From Lichenicola sp050954785 (GTDB lineage Bacteria > Pseudomonadota > Alphaproteobacteria > Acetobacterales > Acetobacteraceae): 64,000 nt of DNA. A program made the position numbers and the translations under genes. Position 1 is the stretch's first letter. Each line of letters opens with the position of its first letter. Below, in pieces: positions 1-7,890 of the stretch. The stretch lies in the NCBI GenBank assembly GCA_050954785.1, contig JBPBQO010000146.1:13042-77041 (forward strand), read 5' to 3'. The notes below the pieces were generated by a model, which saw only the letters and a list, made by a program, of their open reading frames with translations, had not been told where the DNA came from and did no database searches.

Positions 1-244
1 CGCCCCAGCGTCCGTTGCGGCTGGCCGAGAGTTCGTTGGTGCCGACGCGGCGCAGGATGTCGCGGCTGTCGAGGTGGTCGGGCAGCAGCACCGGCCGCAC
101 CTCGATGACGGTCGTGGACACGGTCTCGATCGATGGCCGCGCAGCGGCGGATACCGGTCCGGTCAGCACGTATGTCCGCAGTTTGGGCGCGGCGCAGCCG
201 GCGAGCGCAAGTGCCGGGACCAGCATGAACAGGATCGGTTTCAT
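1..244 (-). CDS. PqiC-like ABC-transport auxiliary lipoprotein (partial)
   Basis: The reading frame starts with ATG at 244 and runs off the window edge, so only about 81 N-terminal residues are seen. It opens with a lipoprotein signal peptide ending in the lipobox LAGC, followed by the motif KLRTYVLTGP, typical of the PqiC/DUF330 family of outer-membrane lipoproteins that accompany MCE-type lipid transporters. The ATG overlaps the stop of the upstream MCE gene by 4 bp (ATGA), which suggests translational coupling. Inference: it is the outer-membrane partner of the transporter encoded by the next three genes. The C-terminus lies outside the window. Confidence 0.8.
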   Translation of the reverse strand, partial: MKPILFMLVPALALAGCAAPKLRTYVLTGPVSAAARPSIETVSTTVIEVRPVLLPDHLDSRDILRRVGTNELSASRNGRWG

Positions 245-1209
245 CGGCTGCGTCCTCGCAGGACCAGGGATGGATCGCTTTCGACGTCGCGGGCAATGCC
301 GCGCAGGCTGTCGGCGGCGGCGGCGAGGTCGCGCAGGCTGGTTTCCAGGTTGAGACGCACCTCGGAGCGTTCGCCGGCGACGGCGTTGATCGTCACCGTA
401 AGCTGTCTCGCATTCTCGGCTGCCTGGTTCGCGGTGGCGATCAGGTGCTTGAGCTCCGGTCCGCGTCCGGCGACCTGATCGTGCAACTGGAGCGACAGGT
501 CCTGATAGCGATGGAGCGTCGTGAGCGCCTGGTCGCGTACGGCCAGCACGGACTGGTTGATGATCGGGCCGGTATCGTGCAGCCCGTCCGCGGTCACCTG
601 CAGGCTGGCGATCAGCGGGGGCAGGTTGGTGTCCAGCGTGATGGCGAGATGCTCGATCGCGTGCAGGGTGCGGGTGGTGCTGTCGGCGAGGTCGCGCAAC
701 GGCAGCTTCGGGATCTGCTCGCGCAGCCGTTCGAAGTCGGACTGCACTGTCGGGATCTCGATCAGGCTGCTTTTCAGGCCGGAGAACACCGCGCCGGAGT
801 TCGGCTTCATGTCGAGGTCGACCGCCATCTGCCCGGTCACGAAACTCTGCATGATGAGCTGGGCGCGGAGGCCCGCTGCAACCAGCTGGTCCAGGTCGAC
901 GCGCTCGGACGCGCTGGCCGGCCGGTCCAGCACCACGCGGCCGGGATCGAGCTGGATCATGACCGGGATTCGCGCTTCCAGATCGACCGGGTTCACGTGC
1001 AGCGAAATGGTCCCGACCGACCCTACGCGCACGCCACGGAACGTGACCGGAGCGCCCGGGGCCAGCCCGCCGACGCCGCCATGGAAATAGATGACCGCGC
1101 GATCGACCGGCGTCAGCAGATGCAGCCGGCCGAACACCAGGATCACCCCCATGCCGAGTGCCAGCCCGACCAGCACGAACAAGCCGACGAGAGTCTGCCT
1201 AGCTGCCAT
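241..1209 (-). CDS. mlaD: MCE/MlaD-family lipid transport protein
   Basis: 322 residues. One N-terminal membrane helix (about residues 8-27) is followed by a single MCE domain (about 38-115, with AVIYFHGGVGGLAPGAPVTF and RGVRVGSVG), then a long helical C-terminal region with heptad-like character (about 150-300). This is the layout of periplasmic substrate-binding rings such as MlaD, which shuttle phospholipid between the membranes. It is longer than E. coli MlaD (about 180 residues), the extra length being the helical tail, so it also resembles the single-MCE proteins paired with a PqiC lipoprotein. Its start overlaps the ATPase gene by 11 bp. Confidence 0.85.
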   Translation of the reverse strand: MAARQTLVGLFVLVGLALGMGVILVFGRLHLLTPVDRAVIYFHGGVGGLAPGAPVTFRGVRVGSVGTISLHVNPVDLEARIPVMIQLDPGRVVLDRPASASERVDLDQLVAAGLRAQLIMQSFVTGQMAVDLDMKPNSGAVFSGLKSSLIEIPTVQSDFERLREQIPKLPLRDLADSTTRTLHAIEHLAITLDTNLPPLIASLQVTADGLHDTGPIINQSVLAVRDQALTTLHRYQDLSLQLHDQVAGRGPELKHLIATANQAAENARQLTVTINAVAGERSEVRLNLETSLRDLAAAADSLRGIARDVESDPSLVLRGRSR

Positions 1210-2008
1210 CCGCGTCGCTCCCGTTCGACTGCATCATCGGTGCCTGGCTTTCAGGTGTGCGTTCCCGGTGCATGAAGGCCTGCACCGTTGGATGAGCGCA
1301 ATGGTCGCGCAGCTCGGCAGGCGAGCCGGACGCGATCACGGTATGGGTTTCCGCATCGAGGAATGCGCCATCGTCGGCGATCGCGAACAGGCTGGGCAGT
1401 TCGTGGCTGACCAGCACGATGGTGGTGCCGAGACCTTCGCGCAGCTCCAGGATCAAATCGTCCAGGCGCCGCGAGGTGATCGGGTCGAGGCCGGCGGAGG
1501 GTTCGTCGAAGAACAGCACCTCCGGATCCAGCGCCAGGGCACGGGCCAGGCCGGCGCGCTTGCGCATGCCGCCGCTGAGTTCGGCCGGCATCAGGTCGGC
1601 GGCCGATTCCATACCGACCAGGGCCAGCTTGAGCCGTACCAGGTCGGCGATCGCGGCGGGCTTCTGCCGGGTGAACAGCTTGAGCGGCAGGGCGACATTC
1701 TCGGCCACGGTGAGCGAACTCCAGAGAGCGGAGCTCTGGAACAGCACACCATAGCGACGGTTGATCTCGATACGGCGGTCGTCGCGTGCGTCCCAGTAGC
1801 TTTCGCCATCGATCAGCACCTCGCCGGCGATCGGCCGCAGCAGGCCGAACAGGCCCTTCATGACCGTGCTCTTGCCACAGCCGCTCCCGCCCATCAGCGC
1901 GAAGATGGACCCCTGACGGATACGCAACGCGACATCGCGCTGGATCACCCGGTCGCCGAACGCGAGCGTCAGGCCGCGTGTCTCGATCTTGAACGGAGCT
2001 GCACCCAT
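1199..2008 (-). CDS. mlaF: MlaF-like ABC transporter ATP-binding protein
   Basis: 269 residues with all ABC ATPase signatures: Walker A GGSGCGKST (about 40-48), Q-loop LFQSSALWSSL, signature LSGGM (144-148) followed by RKRAGLARALALDP, Walker B LFFDEP and the D-loop SAGLDP, and the switch histidine in VLVSHEL. The variant signature LSGGMRKRAGLARA is typical of the Mla/Mkl subfamily. It would energise lipid movement through the adjacent MlaE-type permease. The gene begins 6 bp after the permease stop and overlaps the MCE gene, so the set is one operon. Confidence 0.93.
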   Translation of the reverse strand: MGAAPFKIETRGLTLAFGDRVIQRDVALRIRQGSIFALMGGSGCGKSTVMKGLFGLLRPIAGEVLIDGESYWDARDDRRIEINRRYGVLFQSSALWSSLTVAENVALPLKLFTRQKPAAIADLVRLKLALVGMESAADLMPAELSGGMRKRAGLARALALDPEVLFFDEPSAGLDPITSRRLDDLILELREGLGTTIVLVSHELPSLFAIADDGAFLDAETHTVIASGSPAELRDHCAHPTVQAFMHRERTPESQAPMMQSNGSDADGS

Positions 2009-2014
2009 CCGGCG

Positions 2015-3223
2015 TCAGAACCCGAACACGTTGGCGACGACCGCGAACAGGGCATCGAGCGCGATGACGCCGACGATCCCGGCCACCACCGCACGGGTCG
2101 CCGCCTCGCCGACAGCCGCCGCGCTGCGGCCGGCATTGAGGCCGATCTGGCACGAGACGAGGCCGATCAGCGCGGCGAAGGCAATGCTCTTCGCCAGCCC
2201 GAACCCGAACTGGCTGAGCGGCACCGCATGCGCCACGGCCGTCGCGAAGGCGAGGGGAGACAGGTCGAGCATGGTTGTCGCGACCAATGCGCCGCCAGCA
2301 ATGCCGATCAGGCAGGCATACAGATAGAGCAGCGGCATGGTGAGCATGAGCGAGAGCGTCATCGGCAACACCAGGTACGTCTGTTCGCTGATGCCGAGCA
2401 CGCGCAACGCGTCGATTTCCTCGTTGCCCTGCATGGTGGCGAGGCGCGCGGCGTTGGCGCCGCCGGTGCGGCCGGCCAGGACGATCGCGGTCATCACCGC
2501 CGCGAGTTCGCGCACCAGGGCCAGCCCGACCAGGTTGCTGACGAAGATTTCGGCGGCAAAACGCCTCAGCTCCACTGCGCCGATGAAGGCGAGGATCGCG
2601 CCCAGCAGGAAATTGACCACGCCCACGATCGGCAAGGCGCTGGGGCCGGCACGCTGCACCGCGTCCAGCAGGTCGGCCCCCTGCATGCGGGTGCGGCGGC
2701 TGCGCGGCCAGACGCTGCTGACCAGGCCACGGGCCATCTCGCCGACGAGCTGCGCGCCGGCTCCCACCGAGGCGAGCGTGGACAGGCAGATCTTCCCGAT
2801 CACGGCGAGCGGGTTCAGCCGCGGGCGGCGAGGGGCCGGAATGGCTGGCGTGCTCGCCGCGAGGGCGAGCAGCCGACGAGCGGAGGGAGGCAGTCCATCC
2901 TCGTCCAGCATCGTGCCGTCCGCCTGCACCAGGCCACGCAGGCGCCACAGCGTCGCGACCAGCAGACTGTCCCAGGCGACCAGCTCCCGTGCGTCGAAGC
3001 TCAGGCGGCGCGGGCTCGCCATAGCGCTGCGAATTGCCGCGGCCTGCACAGTCGGCACGATGTCGGTTGCATGCCGCCAGTCTCCACCGAACACCAGGAC
3101 GGCATCGTCGCCTTCCCGGCGAACCTGCCAGAGCGGGTCCGGCTTACCCGGTGGTTTGGACAGAGGCGAACGCGCCAGGGGGCCGGCTCCTAGCCGGTGC
3201 AGCGCTTGAGCCGGGCTCCGCAA
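2015..3223 (-). CDS. mlaE: MlaE-type permease with fused N-terminal STAS-like domain
   Basis: 402 residues. Residues from about 34 to 125 look like a soluble STAS-like domain (VRREGDDAVLVFGGDWRHA...LSFDARELVAWDS), which in E. coli is the separate protein MlaB. The rest is a MlaE permease, with ADLLDAVQRAGPSALPIVGVV, ELAAVMTAIVLAGRTG and four to five hydrophobic helices. The ATG at 3223 overlaps the murA-like gene by 34 bp; no later in-frame ATG or GTG precedes the STAS domain, so this start or a nearby CTG is used. The domain calls are by eye from family knowledge. Confidence 0.87.
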   Translation of the reverse strand: MRSPAQALHRLGAGPLARSPLSKPPGKPDPLWQVRREGDDAVLVFGGDWRHATDIVPTVQAAAIRSAMASPRRLSFDARELVAWDSLLVATLWRLRGLVQADGTMLDEDGLPPSARRLLALAASTPAIPAPRRPRLNPLAVIGKICLSTLASVGAGAQLVGEMARGLVSSVWPRSRRTRMQGADLLDAVQRAGPSALPIVGVVNFLLGAILAFIGAVELRRFAAEIFVSNLVGLALVRELAAVMTAIVLAGRTGGANAARLATMQGNEEIDALRVLGISEQTYLVLPMTLSLMLTMPLLYLYACLIGIAGGALVATTMLDLSPLAFATAVAHAVPLSQFGFGLAKSIAFAALIGLVSCQIGLNAGRSAAAVGEAATRAVVAGIVGVIALDALFAVVANVFGF

Positions 3224-4536
3224 GCCGAAAGCTTGTGCGCCAGCCCGTCATAACCCCGGTCGATATGGTCCAGGCCATCGACCAGGGTAGTGCCGCGCGC
3301 GGTCAGTCCGGCAATGACCAGGGCTGCGCCCGCACGCACATCGGTTGCCATGACCGATGCGCCGTCCAGGGCCGGGACGCCGCGGATCAGTGCGGTCCGG
3401 CCGCGCACGGTGATGACCGCCCCCATCCGGCGCAGCTCGTCGACATGCCGGAAGCGGCTCTCGAAGATGGTCTCGGTCACCGTCCCGGCGCCATCGGCGA
3501 TGCACAGCAAGGCCATCGTCGGCGCCTGCAGGTCGGTGGCGAAGCCGGGCCACGGCTGTGTCACGACATCGATGCCGATCAATCCGCCCGCAGCCCGCGC
3601 GGCGACCAGGCCTCCGGGCACCTCGCGCAGACTCACGCCGGCCTGTTCGAGCAGCGGGGCGGCGGCACCGAGCAGGCCCAGTGTGCCGCCTTCGAGCAGG
3701 ATCTCGCCACCGGTCGCGGCAGCGGCGCAAGCGATCGTGCCGAGCTCGATCCGGTCCGGCATCACCCGGTGCAGCACGCCGCCGAGAGCGTGCCTGCCCT
3801 CGATGGTCAGGGTCGAGCTGCCGGCCCCCTTGATCCGGGCGCCCATGGCGATCAGGCACGCGCACAGATCGACCACTTCCGGCTCGCGCGCGACATTGCC
3901 CAGACGGGTGATGCCGTTGGCCAGGACAGCGGCGAGCAGCAGGTTCTGGGTCGCGCCGACCGACGGGAACTCGAGCTGGATGTCTGCGCCATGCAGTCCG
4001 TCCGGCGCGCGCGCGTCGATGATGCCGTGCTCGAGGGTGATCTCGGCGCCCATGGCCCTGAGGCCGGCCAGATGGAAGTCCACGGTTCTCAGGCCGATCG
4101 AATCGCCGCCGGGCATCGGCATCCTGGCTTCGCCGCACCGTGCCAGCAACGCGCCGAGCAGCAGGATCGAGGCGCGCATGCGCATGACCAGTCCTGCCTC
4201 GATCTCGCCCGGACGCACGCGATCGGCGCACAGGGTCAGGGAGAGCGGGGCACGCGGATCCCCGTCCGACCATGAGACGCCGACCCCGAGCCGGTGCAGC
4301 AGCGCGCCGAGGACGGCAACGTCGAGGCTGCGCGGAACGTTCTGTAGCGTCACCAGATGCGGTGTCAGCAGGGCGGAAACCATCAGCGGCAGTACCGCAT
4401 TCTTGGCGCCGCTGATCGGATAGCGGCCGGACAAGGGACGGCCGCCCTCGATCGACAGCAGATGGTTCGGGTCCGGCTGCCACCAGGGCGACGCCTCGGA
4501 CAGGATACGGGCCGGTGCGGATTGGATCGAGGTCAT
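3190..4536 (-). CDS. murA: UDP-GlcNAc 1-carboxyvinyltransferase (MurA), Asp in place of catalytic Cys
   Basis: 448 residues; MurA proteins are usually about 420. It transfers enolpyruvate from PEP to UDP-GlcNAc in the first committed step of peptidoglycan synthesis. The UDP-GlcNAc/PEP site motif SGAKNAVLP (Lys45) and MRASILLLG (Arg121) are present. The loop that normally reads PGGCxIG reads PGGDSIG, with Asp145 (codon GAT at 4104-4102) where E. coli has Cys115. Natural Cys-to-Asp forms (for example M. tuberculosis) are active and fosfomycin-insensitive. Placement beside mla genes matches the mla-murA neighbourhood of other proteobacteria. A short N-terminal extension of about 25 residues is present. 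A second, canonical murA elsewhere cannot be excluded. Confidence 0.9.
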   Translation of the reverse strand: MTSIQSAPARILSEASPWWQPDPNHLLSIEGGRPLSGRYPISGAKNAVLPLMVSALLTPHLVTLQNVPRSLDVAVLGALLHRLGVGVSWSDGDPRAPLSLTLCADRVRPGEIEAGLVMRMRASILLLGALLARCGEARMPMPGGDSIGLRTVDFHLAGLRAMGAEITLEHGIIDARAPDGLHGADIQLEFPSVGATQNLLLAAVLANGITRLGNVAREPEVVDLCACLIAMGARIKGAGSSTLTIEGRHALGGVLHRVMPDRIELGTIACAAAATGGEILLEGGTLGLLGAAAPLLEQAGVSLREVPGGLVAARAAGGLIGIDVVTQPWPGFATDLQAPTMALLCIADGAGTVTETIFESRFRHVDELRRMGAVITVRGRTALIRGVPALDGASVMATDVRAGAALVIAGLTARGTTLVDGLDHIDRGYDGLAHKLSACGARLKRCTG

Positions 4537-4692
4537 GGCGAGCCGGCTTTCCCATGGCGTTGAGCCAGGATACCAAAAACTCGGCCAGCCGATACGTCTC
4601 AGGCTTCAGAAACTTGGCTATTCTCGCGCTTCGACGATCGCGCGGACTATCGGGCCGGTTGCCTCCGGCGCGGAGTGACGGGATGATCGGTC

Positions 4693-6177
4693 ATGAATTT
4701 CATACGCTTGCGCAATGACTGGCTCGGCAACGTAAGAGGCGACGTGCTGGCCGGGATGGTCGGGACCTTCGCCCTGATCCCCGAGGTGATCGCCTTCTCT
4801 TTTGTCGCCGGTGTCGATCCGGAGGTCGGGCTGTTCGCCTCGTTCGTGATCGGCACGGTGATCGCCATTACCGGCGGGCGTCCGGCGATGATCTCGGGCG
4901 CCGCTGGCTCGGTGGCGCTGGTTGCCGCGGCGCTGGTGCGCGGCCATGGGCTCGAATACCTGCTTGCGGCCACCCTGCTGGCCGGCCTGATCCAGATCCT
5001 GTTCGGGTTGCTCCGGCTCGACGTGCTGATGCGGTTCGTGTCCCGCTCGGTGCGGACCGGCTTCGTGAACGCGCTGGCGATCCTGATCTTCTCGGCACAG
5101 TTGCCACAGATCGTCGGCCCGAACTGGGGATTCGGCACGCAGTTCGGCTGGCAGAACGACGTGATGATCGCGGCCGGCGTGGCGCTGATCTACCTGGTAC
5201 CGCGCTTGTTCACCGCGATCCCGTCGCCGCTGATCTGCGTGGTCGTGCTGACGCTCGTATCCGTGCTGCTGCCGATGCCGCTTCGCACGGTGGCCGATCT
5301 CGGCCGGCTGCCGTCGTCGCTGCCGATGCTGCACTGGCCGACATTGCCGCCGACGCTGGCGACGCTCGGCATCATCGCGCCGTACGCGCTGGCGATGGCG
5401 GTGGTGGGCCTGCTCGAATCCATGATGACGGCGAGCGTCGTCGACGACCTCACGGAAACCAACAGCGACAAGCGGCGCGAGTGTACCGGGCTCGGCATCG
5501 CCAACATGGCGGCCGGCCTGTTCGGCGGCATCGCCGGCTGCGGAATGATCGGCCAGACCGTCGGCAACGTGCGCTACGGCGGACGCGGACGGCTTTCGAC
5601 CTTCGTGGCGGGTGCGTTCCTGCTGGTGCTGATGGTGGCGTTGCGGCCCTGGGTGGCGAAGGTGCCGGTGGCGGCACTCGTCGCCATCATGATCATGGTG
5701 TCGATCAGCACCTTCTCGTGGGGCTCGCTGCGCGACCTGGTGGTGCATCCCAAAACCTCCAGCATGGTGATGCTGGTCACCGTCGCCGTGGTCGTGGCGA
5801 CCTCGGACCTGGCGATCGGCGTGGTCGTGGGCGTCCTGCTGAGCGGGGTGTTCTTCGCGTTCAAGGTGATGCGGTTGATGGCGGTCGAGATCGGATACGA
5901 TGCGGACACCGATACCCGCCTGTATACGGTCCATGGCCAGGTGTTCTTCGCGTCCGCGGACATGTTCGCTGATCGCTTCGACCTTCGCGATACCGCGCGC
6001 GCGGTGCGGATCGATCTGCGGCAGGCGCATCTGTGGGACATCACCGCGGTCGGCGCGCTGGAGTCGGTCGTCACCAAGATGCGGCGCCATGGCCTGCGCG
6101 TCGAACTGGTCGGGCTGAACGAGGCCAGTGCCGGCATGGTCGAGCGGCATGCCGGGCCAGGACTGGATCTTGCATAG
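4693..6177 (+). CDS. SulP-family inorganic anion transporter
   Basis: 494 residues with about ten to twelve hydrophobic helices from residue 13 onward and a C-terminal STAS domain (about 400-490; VHGQVFFASADMFADRFDL, RIDLRQAHLWDITAVGALE). The motifs GTFALIPEVIAFSFVAGVDPEVGLFASF and GRPAMISGAAGSVALV are typical of the SulP family (SLC26 homologues), which carry sulfate, bicarbonate or other anions. The substrate cannot be told from sequence. The ATG at 4693 is chosen because the first helix follows directly. It stands alone, with a stem-loop just after its stop. Confidence 0.9.
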   Translation: MNFIRLRNDWLGNVRGDVLAGMVGTFALIPEVIAFSFVAGVDPEVGLFASFVIGTVIAITGGRPAMISGAAGSVALVAAALVRGHGLEYLLAATLLAGLIQILFGLLRLDVLMRFVSRSVRTGFVNALAILIFSAQLPQIVGPNWGFGTQFGWQNDVMIAAGVALIYLVPRLFTAIPSPLICVVVLTLVSVLLPMPLRTVADLGRLPSSLPMLHWPTLPPTLATLGIIAPYALAMAVVGLLESMMTASVVDDLTETNSDKRRECTGLGIANMAAGLFGGIAGCGMIGQTVGNVRYGGRGRLSTFVAGAFLLVLMVALRPWVAKVPVAALVAIMIMVSISTFSWGSLRDLVVHPKTSSMVMLVTVAVVVATSDLAIGVVVGVLLSGVFFAFKVMRLMAVEIGYDADTDTRLYTVHGQVFFASADMFADRFDLRDTARAVRIDLRQAHLWDITAVGALESVVTKMRRHGLRVELVGLNEASAGMVERHAGPGLDLA

Positions 6178-6205
6178 CAGTCAGGCGTAACTCGTCGATA
6201 TGGGG

Positions 6206-6230
6206 GGTGTCCCGGGTTGCCGGCGACACC
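6206..6230 (+). terminator. Stem-loop after SulP gene
   Basis: GGTGTC (6206-6211) pairs with GACACC (6225-6230), with an inner CCGG/CCGG pair around a GTTG loop and one bulged base. It lies 29 bp after the SulP stop. The T-tract is poor (TTCTGTC), so termination is inferred, not certain. Confidence 0.45.
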
Positions 6231-6510
6231 TTCTGTCCGAACGCTGGATGCCGGATGGACAGCCCTGAACGCAGTCCAGCAAAACAATACTTAAAGTTGA
6301 TGAAGACCGGCATCCACTACCCTTGTCGGAGGCCAAGGCCGGCACGCCGCTGATTTCAGATCGGCAAGTATTAATGGAAGTAAACGATTGGCTGCATATT
6401 TCCAGTTCGAGTATCGGTATTGAAACGATTTTAATTATCGTCTCAAATTTGAGCAATTGTGCAGTGCACCTAATCAAGTTTGTACAAAAGCGTTTCTTGA
6501 CTTACAGCGC

Positions 6511-6546
6511 AGGAGGATCCAGATGATCGTGCGCACCCGAACCTAG
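6511..6546 (+). other. Perfect Shine-Dalgarno with 7-codon ORF
   Basis: AGGAGG at 6511-6516 stands six bases before an ATG at 6523 that opens a seven-residue frame (M-I-V-R-T-R-T, stop TAG at 6544). Directly after it AGAGA-AAAG-TCTCT can form a small hairpin, and the small membrane-protein frame starts at 6571. This could be a leader peptide, or the remains of a gene cut short. The gap 6231-6510 before it holds no frame I can support. Confidence 0.3.
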
Positions 6547-6570
6547 AGAAAAGTCTCTTAAAAGTCGGAA

Positions 6571-6828
6571 ATGGCGTTGGCAGTCGAGCCATCTATCAAT
6601 TCGACAAAGCGATATTTCGGACGAACGCCCATGAACCGTATGCTTGTCGGCAATTCCCTGGCTACTTTCGGCGCCGCCACGATTACTCCGGATCGACGCG
6701 TGTCCGCGGCAGCGGCAAACCATGCCACCAACGGTTTTTTTCGTGGCATCGTGTTCGGATTCGTCGCCGTGGTTCCATTCTGGACCGGGCTGATCTGGCT
6801 TGGACTCAGACTGTTCAATCACGGGTAA
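6571..6828 (+). CDS. Small hypothetical membrane protein
   Basis: 85 residues from the ATG at 6571, or 65 residues from a second ATG at 6631. The C-terminal half has one clear membrane helix (GIVFGFVAVVPFWTGLIWLG) followed by RLFNHG. I do not recognise the family. Either start has only a weak ribosome binding site. Support comes from the well-formed helix, the clean end, and the lack of any better frame here; an opposite-strand frame lacks sensible composition. It could be a short single-pass accessory protein. Function unknown. Confidence 0.45.
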   Translation: MALAVEPSINSTKRYFGRTPMNRMLVGNSLATFGAATITPDRRVSAAAANHATNGFFRGIVFGFVAVVPFWTGLIWLGLRLFNHG

Positions 6829-6860
6829 CGACGACGTGCCTCGATAATTTAAGGCACCTC

Positions 6861-6879
6861 GTCGCCAAGTCCTGGCGAC
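6861..6879. terminator. Hairpin between convergent genes
   Basis: GTCGCCA (6861-6867) and TGGCGAC (6873-6879) form a perfect 7-bp stem with a five-base loop, between the convergent small membrane protein and GH5 genes. There is no T-run on either side, so the role as a terminator is tentative. Confidence 0.35.
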
Positions 6880-6882
6880 GGA

Positions 6883-7890
6883 TCAGTGGGCTGCGGATCG
6901 ACTAAGGTAGGGCAGCAGGACTGTCATTTGAGCACGATCGCGTCCATGGTCCGGCTCCAGAGTGAACATGTAGTTTCCCCAGAGGGGGCCGGCTGCCCAG
7001 TACGTCCACCCGAGCCATTCTTTGGAATTGGCCTTCATGAAGGCCACCACGTGGTCCAGGACCGCGGCGCATTCCGGCCGGCGACTGACGCCGAACTCGC
7101 CGAGAAATCCTTGCTGATGGTGAGCGTGCAGCCATTGCGTGACCGAGGTCAGTCTCCGCACGGCTTCATCCGGGGCGACACACGTATCCTTGGTCCCCGA
7201 CGAGTCCCGGTCGAAATACTGATGGACCTCGAACACCATGCGATGCCGTGGATCCTTTAATCCGGCGAGCGCATCACCGTTGAGAGAGGCAAAGTTGTGG
7301 GCACCGTCCCAGCCTACCCCCGACACGAGAATACGGTTGTTCGAACCGGTGCGCCGGATGCCGTCGATTGCCTGCTGCTGGATGTTCTTCCAGAGAAGGG
7401 GGTCCGGGATTTGAGGCTCGTTCATCAAACCGAACAGCACGCTGTCGTCACGGCCGAAGCGCCCGGCCAGCTTGACCCAGAGATCCGTGAACGCCGATGC
7501 CGTCACGTCGCCGGTGCCGATCTGAACGCCGCGATAGCGGCCGTAATCATGGATGTCGATGATGGTAGAGGCGCCGTGCTGGCGTATGATCTCGATCAGA
7601 TCGGCAAGCCGCGTCAGCTCCTTGGCATCGAGCGGACCGAGAAGTTCGGGCTGTAGGCGCGACCACAGCACCGAGATCCGAAAGACGTTCATGCCTTTCC
7701 GGGTGAAGTAGGTCACTTCCTCCGCCTTCGGGTAAAGATAGTCTTTCCCGTAGATCCCGGGCACCTTCGAAGATGCGAAGCCCGCACCGGCCAGATTGAC
7801 GCCCTTGAGGTCCTGGGCGTGGCCGCATGGCGTGCCAAAGGCGCACATCGCCAGGGTAGCCCATCCCGCGACGGTCCCCATCTTTTTCAT
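6883..7890 (-). CDS. Secreted glycoside hydrolase family 5 protein (first copy)
   Basis: 335 residues with a signal peptide (about 1-25, ending GHA-QD). The GH5 fold motifs are present: LKGVNLAGAGF near the N-terminus, FRISVLWSRLQP, IIDIHDYGRY, the acid/base Glu158 in GLMNEP, and the nucleophile Glu265 in FLGEFG. GH5 enzymes are retaining endo-beta-glycanases. The tail reads WAAGPLWGNYMFTLEPD, shared with the two other GH5 proteins at 15916 and 18908. The ATG at 7890 overlaps the stop of the polymerase gene (ATGA), so polymerase and hydrolase are probably translationally coupled. A role in trimming or releasing the locus's own polysaccharide is inferred. Confidence 0.88.
   Translation of the reverse strand: MKKMGTVAGWATLAMCAFGTPCGHAQDLKGVNLAGAGFASSKVPGIYGKDYLYPKAEEVTYFTRKGMNVFRISVLWSRLQPELLGPLDAKELTRLADLIEIIRQHGASTIIDIHDYGRYRGVQIGTGDVTASAFTDLWVKLAGRFGRDDSVLFGLMNEPQIPDPLLWKNIQQQAIDGIRRTGSNNRILVSGVGWDGAHNFASLNGDALAGLKDPRHRMVFEVHQYFDRDSSGTKDTCVAPDEAVRRLTSVTQWLHAHHQQGFLGEFGVSRRPECAAVLDHVVAFMKANSKEWLGWTYWAAGPLWGNYMFTLEPDHGRDRAQMTVLLPYLSRSAAH

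Noticed and set aside
1091..3193. A 700-codon open frame on the plus strand across the mla operon
   Set aside because: It is the antisense shadow of the mlaF and mlaE genes in GC-rich DNA; its residues are mostly Arg, Gln, His and Asp without any domain.
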